Shown here: piece after piece, positions 1-12,400 of the stretch
How positions within the stretch are numbered: position 1 is the first letter of the stretch
Layout: each line of letters starts with the position of its first letter
Origin: Ficedula albicollis
Taxonomy: Eukaryota; Chordata; Aves; Passeriformes; Muscicapidae
Assembly (NCBI RefSeq): GCF_000247815.1
Contig: NC_021678.1
Coordinates: forward strand, 28,741,749 to 28,805,748
Length of the DNA stretch: 64,000 nt
Reading direction: 5' to 3'
The notes under the pieces: generated by a model
What the model was told of the DNA's origin: nothing
The model's database searches: none
The model's input: only the letters and a program-made list of their open reading frames with translations
Program-made: the position numbers and the translations under genes

Positions 1-411
1 AAAAACAATGTTCCTACTATATTGATATGCAGGCTTAGCTGAATGTTTTCTAAGAGTTGTTTGATAAGGAAGAACTCCCAGGAAAGACCACAAGGTTTTA
101 TAAGGCACTCACTGGAAAGTCAGAATCTCTTGTTTCAGAGTGTTTTGTTTTTCAGTATTAAGTGATAAGCACAGAAAGTGAAACTGTTGTTTTAATCCTA
201 CCACTGATTGCTTTATTGAATAAATGTGACATCAGAATGAAAACAAGTGACTTCCAGAGAGTGTCATGGTCCAAGCATCTCCATTTGCTCAAATGGGCTG
301 GCAGAATAGTAGGAGTAGCCAAGAGCCTTGTTTCTTCCTGCAAATATTCCATAACATAGGCATGTGTTAGTGTTGTTAATCAGATCCCTTTGCAAATACT
401 TCTGCTTCTAG
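1..411. other. Upstream intron or 5' flank of TDRD1
   Basis: AT-rich sequence ending in a pyrimidine-rich tract and an AG at 410-411 that accepts the exon with the ATG at 420. No promoter or coding exon could be recognised. The true TDRD1 5' end probably lies to the left of the window. Confidence 0.5.
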
Positions 412-419
412 GAAGTTCT

Positions 420-3400
420 ATGGAAGACAAAACTGGTAGAGAGAACTGCATAGCTGCAGCTGATAAAGAAAATACTGTGAGTTATTTCACTTTATAGTTG
501 CCCCAAGTATTCTGAGCATTTCTAGATAGCGGGAATTAATCAGCATGTATTTCTCTTTCTAAAACTTAAAAGTTTTTTCTCCTTTTGTTGTTACATTTTT
601 GTGTATTAGAATATTTCTACCTTAATGGGCATCTTTTTTCCAGTAAGAATGACTTCAGGTTTTTCTTCCACAGGTGTCACATTCTAATTGGATTAATGGG
701 AAGCCAAAGAAATCGCAGTATTCCTCCAAGAGTGGTTTTTCTATTTGCTATGATAAGAGTTTCTTGAGTTTGTTAGTACCACCACCTAAAGGGGGCACTT
801 GCCATCGTTGTGGTCTTTTTGGTAAGTGCCTGCTGTCCTGTAGCCTGTGACATACAGTACATTTATCAGTGAAACCAGATTGGGTTTGCTTAGAAACATC
901 TTTAAATGGATGTAAATTTTTAAGTATAGTCAAGTATAGATTATTCAGAACATAGTTGGAGTAACAGAACTGACAAGCAGAAGAGAGCTTTTCTTTATCA
1001 AAAGCAGTGGGGTTTTTTCCCTTAAATGTCGAAGGAATTCGGGACATTTGGGCAGCAAGGTCTGATAGCTGTATGTGAATACAAATACCTATTTTTTTGT
1101 GCTTAGAATTGCAGGGGAGCTGCTTTGTAAAGCAGTTATTTAAACAGTTGTTCTTTCCAATACGTGTTTTGCTCAGACCTCTCTTGTCTTTCTGTTTGTT
1201 TTAGGAAAGCTCAGATGTTCACAGTGTCTGCAAACATACTATTGCTCTGCAGATTGTCAGAAAAACGATTGGCCAGCACACAGAGTTGTTTGTGAGCCCC
1301 TTAAACAGAAGTAAGTTTGTTGAAAGTTCTGCTAAATAATCTTCACAGAAAGACAATGTCCCTCCCTCTACAACATAAATGACCATGGGAAGGAATGATT
1401 ACTGTAAAATATGTTGCTTATTCTTAGCCTTGTGTACTGCATTATCTTACGCCTGCCATTATTACTTATTACCATATTTGTAATTATGCATTTTGGTGGA
1501 TGAGGAACAAGGGTTGGCAAAAATCACATACTATGAAGACAGCCTTTTATCTGTTTGCAAGTAGGTTGTATTATTAATGCTACTTGTCAGTCTTTGGTTC
1601 TTCAAATTGACATGTTTTTCTTTGATTACAGTTTAAGTGATAGCAAAACCAAGACAGGAGTTTATCTCAAGGTATGGAATACAATTTTGACTGTGTCTTG
1701 AATGGATTTGCTGTGAGTGAATGGCAGTGTGCTTCATTTAACCTGTACAGAAAGGAACAAGTTGCTCCTTTTAGAAAGATCAGTGCTTCAAATGAAAAGT
1801 TACTAGAAGAAGCATTCAGAAAATTGTTACTTCTTGAGCTCTCAGAGGCACTATCAGACAAACCTGCTTTTTTTAAAAAAAAATAAGCATTTGTGAAAAA
1901 GTTAAAAATCAAGACATATGATGTTGCTAGAGGAATACTGTGGGCAGGAAACAGATGTATTGTGTCCAATTCAGAAAACTTCTGGTGTCTTGTTCTGTGA
2001 AAAAATCATGAACTGACTTTTAGAGCCTTGGAAATTTATTGGAAAAGGACATTTAATGTAGTATTACGCAGTACCAGATGCAGATAAGCTGTTGTTTCTT
2101 TGCTGTAGAAGGAACTAAAGATAAGATAGTTCTTTGTAATGTGTTGAAGCTTCTCTTGATCTTACTTTGAGTCAGACATCTCTTCCAGTCTTCCTGTGAA
2201 CTCTTCTGCATGAGTTGATTTTTCTGTCTTTGTGGTTTCTTGGGATCACATTTATGAAGGTGACAAGTTTGCATACCTGCAACTAGCCTCATGTTTGCTC
2301 TGTAGAACTCCTTTGTCATGTACTGCTTTGGAGTAGCTTGTTCATCTGTTTAACTTTCTGAAGGAATTTAGAAAGGAGGTGTTGTGTCATGAGACTTCTG
2401 TCAGTTCATCCTGTTAGTTGCTGTATGTACTTGTTGCTCAGTTCTAATAAAACTAATCAACTGATATACCAAATGGTATATGAATGAGAATTTGCAATAA
2501 TTTTATTTTCAAAGAACAGAAGGGGTTTTTTATCTTCACCTTTTGTAGCTCTCATAAGTTCTGCAGAAGTAAGAGAGTTTAGATTGTATGTTGAATGATA
2601 ATAAGGTGGGTTACATTAAATTATTAGACTTTTTTAAAATGGATGCCAGCAAATAAAGCAGTAGCTGTAATCTACCCTGGGGTGTTAAGGTTACAAGGAA
2701 GCAGGTGGAATTTGATTCTTCTTATTTAAGAGAGTATCATAAGTGGGAGTTTCAGCTGAGTTGTCCTGTCCTGTTGCCCAGCTGTGAGGAGGTGAACATG
2801 TGAGTCTTCAGCACTTGTTCTTCATTGATGTTCAGTATATCTCTGCAGTGTTTCTTGAACTTTGTTACTGCAAGGAGCTACAGCTGTACAGCTCCATATT
2901 AAACATAACTTGTAACTGTTTTAAATAGGGTAATTCAACTTGTGGGGAATCTTTATTTTTACCTTAATTTTCCAATTCTTTAGAAGAGAGTGCAGAAGTT
3001 AGTTGAATTGGTAGCACTTCAAGCCCCAACAGCAGCTTTAATATGCAAAGCAGTATTTCTGAAGGCCTTAGTTATTTTAGGAGAAAATAATCTGCTATCT
3101 CCTCTTGTTTTAATTATAATTATTTCCAGTCCATCAAGTGTTTCTGTGTCCATTATGATCCAAAAGGAAAAGGATGGAATGAAGGCATTGTCAACTTTTT
3201 TTTTCTCAGCTTATGGGAAAGCACTATCCACTAACTGGTGTTGATATATTACAGGAGGAAGTGAGGTTGAGTTTTGCTGTAGATGTTGCTCTTCCAGATT
3301 CTGGTAAGTGTTTGGTTGTGTGGGTAAAAAAACCCACCACAATTAAGACTTTTATGTTCATGACCTCCGTAAAAGATGAGTGTTTTTTCTTCTGCCCTCC

Positions 3401-6400
3401 TCCCACTTGTCACTCTCCCAACTCTCCTTTGCCTCTTTTTTTTTCAATTCTACTTTATTTCACCTTTCCATAAAATGTCAGTGCCTGAAATACCTTGCTA
3501 AGCTTAATAACTTTAAGTTTTTGTAAGGTTACTTTTCCAATAGAACTGTATTAACTTCAGCGTGTTCTGGATTATCTTGTTTATTTTTCTGTTTTAATAG
3601 ATGGATTTGTTTGTTTCTCATGCATTTTTAACTCTTTAAAAATTACAGTGTCAATTTCTAGTTCCACATAGGATTTTACCAGCTTTCCTTATATTTCATA
3701 CATGCTCACTAAGTATCCAGAAGAAAGAACAATCGTTGGATATTGCTGTATCCAGTTGGAGAACTCTATAAGCATATTTCTGTTTCTAACATAGCAAGCT
3801 TCAGTGAGAGACAAGCCAAGCACCAGACCTTTCAAGAGTGAGAATTAAGATTTTCAGCTGAGCTGGGTTTGATTGTCAAAGCAAATCAATACATGGAAGC
3901 TGTACCTTTCGTCATGTGGAAGACACTATTGTTGTGGAAGACATTATTGTCCTGCTCTGGCTGCAGAGCAGGAACAATGTAGTGCCAAGATCATATTCAT
4001 TTCATTGATCTGCAGGTCACAGAAACATTCAGGGATGTGGTTGTGGATCCTCTTAACTTGCTAAACTTGCTCATGTGCAGGAAGTTTATCTCCATGTAAT
4101 ACTGTGCAGTCCGTCAAAGGATGGTTCACGTTGGTCCCATGTAAATACAACTGATTAAGGGTTGTGCTGGGCATATCTCACAGCACACTAGTGGTGAAGT
4201 GATGTGTAACCTTCCAGCCTTTTGGAGGGAAGATCACATAAATATCACTGCGTTCTTGAAATGTTCCATGCATTCATTCCAGACCTTATAAGCCAGCTGA
4301 AACACCTGTTTATTTGAGGTTTTATTTTGAAAATAATGGTATTGCAAGTTTGGAATACTGCTTCATGCATCAGAAATGGAGTATGTAATAGCTGAGAAAC
4401 CAAGATTTACAAAGACATCTTGACTAAATCATTACATACTTAGTGTTGTAAATAATGAGGTAAGTTACGAATCCTCGTGTCTGAAAAGCTATAATCAGTT
4501 TTTCAGCTCACAGTCTTTAGTGACTGCAAGTAAGTGTTGGTTGTTACTGCTTTGCTTATTTTATGAAATCAGTCTTGGAGCTGTGAATGTGCTCAGAGAA
4601 CTCAAGTAGTTGAGCTACTCTGAAATTACCTTTGTTTTGCATTTTAAACATTAAGTGCTGAACAAATAAGTAGAACATGCTCACCTTGGGATAGAGATAC
4701 AGATCTGGCTCAGAGGATGAAGTGAAACTAGCTGATGGCTACTTTGTATGATTAATCATTTATTCTTGAATCTATGTTTTAGAAGACTGCCTAAATAAAG
4801 TTCCCTTAGAAATGAAGTCTCATTTAACTTCAGGAAGTGGTGCCAAAGAATACTCTTCAAGAGGTAAGCAAGCAAATCAAACTAAACTTGGGGAATTTTA
4901 GGTCCTCCTGTGCTGCATGATATTCTAGCTGCTCACTAGCATCACCTCAAACTTAAAAATGTTGGCTCATGGAGCTTCCTTCAGGTCACTACTGACATCA
5001 GTTCATACACATTTTAATAGTATAAAACATTAGTATAGTTATTATTATGTGAGAATTAATTTCATAATATGACAAGAGTTTTCAAAGTCCAAAGCATCAA
5101 TAAAAAGAATAAATGTTTCAGTATGTTTATATTTTCAAAGTGAGCTGGCTTTTGATTGGCAGCCTTATTTCTTTTTTATGTGCAGAATCCGAAAACCATT
5201 CAAAGGAAAGTGAAAAAAAATTACCTGAGGTTGAAGACTCTCCTCACTGTGCTAATTCAGTTGCCAAGTTTGTCTCCTTAAATATTGGAGATGAATTTTC
5301 TGGTGTGGTTTCCCACATTCAAAATCCAGACACCTTTTTTTGTCAGCGGATGCAAAGTGCCTGTAAGTGATGGGTTGGAAATGGGATCTAGAATGCCTAG
5401 TATGACATTTTTCTCTTTGGTAAGGAGTGGCTGGAGGAAGGTGTATCTTTCTTCTGTGGGCATGTGCAGCCTTTTAATTCTTGGTAGTCAGTATGAAAGT
5501 GTGTCCTTTGGGAAGACAAGAGGACCTCATTGCCTGTTGTTGGAAGAGCGTCTTCCCTGGTTTCTTCTTGGCATGCCTCCACTAGCTTGCTTTCAATTTG
5601 CACTGGCTTCAGCTTTGTCCCTTTGCTGAAAAAATCCATCACTGGTTTTTCCCTCTCTGTTCACTGCTGTGATTCCTCAGACACACATGAGTATTCTCTT
5701 GGATGTTAATTATTAAAGAGCTCGAGTCTGATCAACATTAAACATTTGAAATAATCTCCATTATTAACAAGAACAAGATGTTCTTCCAGGCTTTGAGCTT
5801 AATTATTTTGTAATAATTGCAAAACAGGCTATGTTCCAAAACCTGTGTATTTTAATATCAGGTCAACTTGCTGAGCTTGAAGCGTCTCTTAATGAGTACT
5901 GTAACAAACTTCCCAGTAGTTCGTCGTTCCGTCCTGCTGCTGGCAATATGTGCTGTGCCCAGTTCACAGGTAAAAATGGAGTGAAAATACTGAGTTATGT
6001 CACTTAAATTTATTACCAAAAAGATAATAATTAATTAATTTAATAATTAAGTTTAGAGATGTTTCATATAGAGTTTATTTATCTCTGGTTTTTAGCTGTG
6101 GATAATGCTTGGTAGTGATTTAAAAAAATGATACCTGTAAAATACCCATTTTAAAATGTCTCTTTATTGAGCAAACTCTTAACTCTGGATTCAGATTGTT
6201 TAGAATAGCTTTTTAAGAGATCATGGAAAATTTGGGGGTTTTATGTTGCTAAGCACGATTTCCCCAGGGTTGGAAATAAGTATATCTTTGAAATTTTAGT
6301 CCCCAACAGAAGCACGGAAGAAATGGGGTTATATGTAATGATGCTGCTCTGATAGACTGCTTCTCAAAATGCTACTTAGCCAACACCTGGTAGTCCTGAG

Positions 6401-9400
6401 CTGTACTGAGATGGATGTATTTTTATATTGGTCTGTCAAAAAAATAATTCTGTTCTCAGACATTACATCTGTTACTTCATTTCTAGAAGACAACCTTTGG
6501 TATCGTGCTGCTGTTAGAGCTTATGCTTCTGAAGACACTGTTTTTGTCGACTATATGGATTATGGTAACTCTGACTCTCTGCCACTGACCAGACTTCGTC
6601 CTATAATTCCAAGCTTAATGGACTTGCCAGCTCAAGCCATAAGATGTAGCCTGGCAGGTATGAATTAAATTATAAGCAGTTTTATAGATGGGGGGAAAAC
6701 AAGTGGTATTACATAACCATCACAGCTGTAGTATCTCACATTGAAACATGGGGAAGGATGGAGGTAATGGTTGGCATATCTACAAAATGTGACAAACGTT
6801 TCAGAATGTGCTTGCAGTTGTTGTGCACATTGGTGAGAGAGTTGGACTGACCTCAGAACCTTTCTGTACTATGTGACTTTTTAGGTGTAAAGCCACCATG
6901 GACCTCAGAAGGTATTTCTTACATGAAAAAACTGGTGAAAGACAAAGTGCTGACAGTAAAAGTAGTGAATAAAGAGAGTTCTAGATTTGTGGTGGAGCTT
7001 ACAGATGCATCAGGTACTCCAGCAGTAAATATATCGAGCCTTCTCATCGAGGAAGGCTGTGCAGCTGAGGAGCTGAGCATGGCCTTACCACCACCCACAG
7101 GGAGTGATGTTGAGCAAGCCAAGGGTGAGTATGAACACATCTTGCTGCATTGGCATTATTTAACCTCCTGCTAGGGTGGGTACAGAGAATGCAAGCTCTT
7201 ATCTGGTAAGAGCTTTTCAGTCTGGCTCATCAAGTCTAGACTTCACACGTCTAAAGTTTAGCCGTGGCAGCTTAGCCGTAAAGAAATTGTGTGTCTGTTG
7301 TGTGTGTGTCCAGGTGTCCAGCTTAGCAAAGCTGTAATTGCCTGCTTTTGGGAGTTGGTACTTAACTCTGGTTAGAAGTCTTACGATTTCCAGTTGAAGT
7401 AGGCTATGACTAGTTATTACTTGCTTGTTCTTACACCCTTATCCATTAAGTGCAAGTAATATTTCCTCTGTTTTCATCTTCACTGTCCTATATTTTACAC
7501 ATAAACCCACATACTTAATCCTTGGAAATTTGACTGTAGTAGGTTATAAAGCTTCAAGTCTATGCTTAAATTGCCTTGTTTGAATTTAGTAACCAAAGTT
7601 TCAATCTGAGAGATTTTTGCAAAAGTTACATTGAATTGCTTTGAAATCTTGGGGAAGATTCCTGGTTTCTCTCATATGAAGCATGCCAAGTTCCTTTTTT
7701 TCCACCCTGTGTCGAGCAAACGTATATATTATCTTCTGACCCATTGGTACTGAAAACTTCTTTTGTCAAGTCTATGTTCAAATAATTTCAATCTTTCTCA
7801 CTAGGTGCCTTGTGGCCAGGCCACAATTATTCATTGTCTTTGTTCAGAAGAGTAAGGAATCTTACAGAAAATTAAGTAAACAGTAACTTTCTGTATCTAA
7901 ATACATTTTGATCTGTGGCCCTAATCAGGGACCTGTTTTGTTCTTCACTGGTTTATTAATTACCTCTCACCTTTTTGTAATTTTCGTCACTGAGCTGGAG
8001 CTGTTGAATGCAGGTTTTAAACAGTGTGTTCTCCAGTGTGCTCTGATTTAGTTCCCATGATGTATTTTACAACTTGTGTTAAATAATCAGCTTCTTTCAG
8101 GTACCTGAGTATAATACACAGCAAATTTCTGCAACCAGTCTTTCTAGTAATCTTCTTTGCTCTTCCTCCTTAGACTGTTTCCAGTAGTCTTGGTGAGAGG
8201 CATTTCCCTCTTCTGTGCTCCCTACCCTGTTTCCAGGAACCAGGGTTCCTGTGTCCCTCTTGCATAGGCTGTTGCCAGCTAGTCTTTACCTCTTTGTGTG
8301 ATTACTCTTCCCTGCTATCTATGGCTTGCTCTGTTTGGTAATGAAGATATACATTTAACAACTGGCATATTTCTCTTACTCGTTTGGTAATGAGGAAATA
8401 CATTTAACAACTGGCATATTTCTCTTACTTGGTTTTACTCTGCAAAGAGGCTCTCACTGGTAGTTAGTCTGTTGAACAATTTATAACAAGAAATTTGAGA
8501 ATGCAAATGAGCATTCAGGATGGGGTGTTTTCCTGTAAAAATTACTGTAATGTCTTTAAATTCTGTGCTTTTCTCTGTCCTCTCTAGAGGACACAAGGAA
8601 CAAAAGAATGTGCAAGTGGATTAAATTAACTCTTAACCAAACACTCAGTGTCATAGTATGTACAGTGTACAATCCTGGAGAATTCTACTGTCAGATTTCA
8701 AACAGCCATGGTAAGTTTATTCAGCTTAATTCTTTCTGATAGTTTCTTTGCTTTCTGATTTGTCATTTATTATAGTTATAATGAGCTACTGTGTCAAGTA
8801 AGCTTACAGCACAAAGACTTACCTCTGAGGATTTTATCTAAGAATACAAGTGGAGTGACAAAGAAATTTGATCATGGTGTTGAAATCTGAAAATATTGAG
8901 GATAAGCAGTAGAGGAAAGCAAAAGAGTTACCATAACCTAGCCAAAGGATATCTTAATTTTTTTTCAATGTAAGAGTGGCCAGGCATTGGAATAAATCAT
9001 CCGGGAAGGTGGTAGAGTCATTGTCTCTGGAAGTGTGCAGGAGGCATCTGGATATGGTACTTGGTGATTATGGTTGGACTAAAGGATCTTGAAGGTCTTC
9101 TCCACCCTTCATGATTTAGTGATTCTGTTAGTAAAAGCAAATAAGAGACACGATCCCTGTGCCAAGACAGTGTTTACTGGAGCTGTCTTCTAGTGCACTC
9201 TTGTAATTTATAAAAACCTAAAGATATAATAGTTGTAACACAAAAATGAGAAAATGCAACCATTGAGATGTGACTTCCTACTGAATTAGTATTTTTTATT
9301 TTTTAACTAAAAACTAATCTTGTTTCTCTACCAGAAGTTTGTATCAAGACTTCTGATAGCCACTGGCTTTTTAAATGCTAGAAAAAGCATGTGACAAAAT

Positions 9401-12400
9401 TCAGTGGCTGAAGAGGGAGCTAAAGGCATTAAAAAAAAATATGGGGAAGCTCTTAAAAAGTCAAGGATGTTTGTTCCTTGATTTACATAGTCAAGGAATA
9501 CTTTTGAAGGTTTACAAGTAAACTCAAGAGTGAACAGCATTGATAAAGTTCAAGTCAGCTCATTTAATTGATCTCACCTTTGGTTTTTTTCCTTTCTGAT
9601 TTTCAGAGTTGCTTGCTCTAAACTCACTTAACAAATCATTGTCTGAATACTGTCAGAAAACACTACCAGATGTTTTTGAGCCTGAGGATGGAGACCCTTG
9701 CTGTGCTTTTTACTCTGGCAAGTAACAGACTAAAATAGTTTTGTTTTTATAGGGTGAACATGAAAAATTAGCCGATAGTTTATATTGGCAGAGGACAGCA
9801 AAGAATTATATTTATTTACTAACAAGTGAAAGCTAGTAGATTTAGCAAATGTGTGAAGTAGTTATTAATTTTTTTAAAATCTTCATTAAAATTAGAGGAT
9901 GGTAACTGGTACCGTGCTGTGGTGCAAAGTATCACTTCAAATGGGAGTGTCCGAGTGAGCTTCGTGGACTATGGAAATACTGAGGAAGTACCACTGAAAA
10001 ATATCCGACAGATCTCATCCTCATTCCTAAAACTTCCATTTCAAGCAATTAAGTGCTGGCTCTCAGGTGACTCTTATGAATTTTCTCTTACAAGAGGTCT
10101 TGCATTTAGAGACTTGATGCTTTGGGGGAAGGAGGTGATGACAAGGGAATACTGTGCAGAACATGGTTCTTTTGGGTTTGTTTGCTTTCTCTTCTCTGAG
10201 CTCCTGTGGGTTCTCTGGAGTGATCTGCATGGACTTGGCTTACTGCTTTACTGGTCAAAGAGAGCTGGCTTAGTTCTGCTTCATCTGTAGTGCTTACTGG
10301 TTTTTGGTTGTTGCCTTGCTAGGAGTAAATGTGCTTCTGTGCAACTTTATTTCTCAAAATTTTTGCAGGCAAAGGAGCTAATCTATTTTAGTGAAGCAAG
10401 CTGGCCTTTCAGTTCTCTTTCATTTGACTCATGAAGAGTTTGGCACTGTACTGCTGTTTCTCAGTGTTCTGGAAAATCCTTTTCCACACCATTCAAAGTT
10501 CTGCAGAATTTTTCTTTCTTTCTGATGTAATCTGCTTGGTTTGAAAATGAAAAATGTGGAAACAGGAAAAACCTCATTTTGTTCAAGTGCCTTTTGATGT
10601 TCCCTCACCCACCCACCCTTAAAACAATTAGCTTTTGTCTGCTCCTTCACTAAAAAGGCCTGATTATACTGGTATCAAAAACAATCTTAATAGTGTTGTT
10701 TGTGCTAAGGCAAAGGATTTACCCTGTGGGTTCTCTGGAGTGATCTGCATGGACTTGGCTTACTGCTTTACTGGTCAAAGAGAGCTGGCTTAGCTCTGCT
10801 TCATCTGTAGTGCTTACTGGTTTTTGGTTGTTGCCTTGCTAGGAGTAAATGTGCTTCTGTGCAACTTTATTTCTCAAAATTTTTGCAGGCAAAGGAGCTA
10901 ATCTATTTTAGTGAAGCAAGCTGGCCTTTCAGTTCTCTTTCATTTGACTCATGAAGAGTTTGGCACTGTACTGCTGTTTCTCAGTGTTCTGGAAAATCCT
11001 TTTCCACACCATTCAAAGTTCTGCAGAATTTTTATTTCTTTCTGATGTAATCTGCTTGGTTTGAAAATGAAAAATGTGGAAACAGGAAAAAGCTCAAGAC
11101 CTCATTTTGTTCAAGTGCCTTTTGATGTTCCCTCACCCACCCACCCTTAAAACAATTAGCTTTTGTCTGCTCCTTCACTAAAAAGGCCTGATTATACTGG
11201 TATCAAAAACAATCTTAATAGTGTTGTTTTGTGCTAAGGCAAAGGATTTACTTGGTTGAATCATAAAATATCGAAGATGAAACTTGAGGGTTCTGAAGAA
11301 ATGTGGGCATTTAGAAAAGAGGAGAAAGAGGGAGAGCAGTTAACAGGATGAAGAACAATGTGTTGCCCTGGGATAGTAAAAGTAGCCTTGGTATTTCAGG
11401 GTATGTTCTAAATAATTTTTTTAAAGTATTTTTTTGAAGGAAATTATAATATTGAGGAAAGTCAATGAATGGAGGGATTTTAACAGTTAGTTTACTTCCT
11501 AGGTATAAAGCCTGGAAGTAGCAAATGGAATCCAGAAGCTACAAGAAGATTTCATATGTACACTTCAGGTTTAGAACTTCAAGCCACAGTAACTTCCCTT
11601 TCTGAAGATGGGGCAGGTGTAGTGCTTACTGACAATTCCACAGATTGTCCAAAAATGATCAATGAGATACTAACTGCAGAAAAACTGGTTGTAAAGGAAG
11701 TTCTACAAGATAAAAATAACTTTCCAGACAAGTCTGTTGACCAAAAAGGTAATGAAAGAAATGTTAACTTTTAGATTTAATGAGAATTTTCAGTATTCCA
11801 GCCTTTAACTGTTATTTTCTTGTTTAACTACAATTAGTATCAATGCATAGTTTTAGTTATATTGTCAGTTCCTACAGCTGAGCACCAGCTGCCCTGCAGG
11901 TGGCATTACAGACAAAAAGGGAAAGAGAAAAATCACTGCGTTTGTCTTAAATGAGTGTTGTTTTACTCTCAGGGAATCAGAAAATTAAGAAGTTTTCTGT
12001 GACTGACACTTTTCTCATGTTTGCTTTTCAAGATCTTATTTTTTCTGAGGTGTTTTTTACTTTAGCTACTTTTAAATGTCAACAGTTTATGAACAGTAAA
12101 GTAAGCATCATTTATCTTGGTTTAGATTTGTCTTCCTGAAGGGAAGACACGTCGTTGTGTCTGAAATTCAAATAATTTTTATTTGAAATAAAATAACCGT
12201 TCCTTAAAATATACATATGCTTGGAGGACAGTAATAACACTGCATTTTCTTACAATTTCTATTAGCAACCTCACTTGGGCACTGGAAGTCAATTGAATTG
12301 GCTGTAGATGAAACCATGTCTGTCTGGGTAACAGAAGTTGTAAGCCCAGACTTGTTCTATGCTATACCAGTTCCAAATACAGGTAAGAAAAAGTGTTCAT

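Noticed and set aside
1674..1886. 70-codon ORF directly after TDRD1 exon 1632-1671
   Set aside because: It starts beyond a good GT donor, does not match TDRD1, and the next conserved exon (3210-3303) joins in phase without it.
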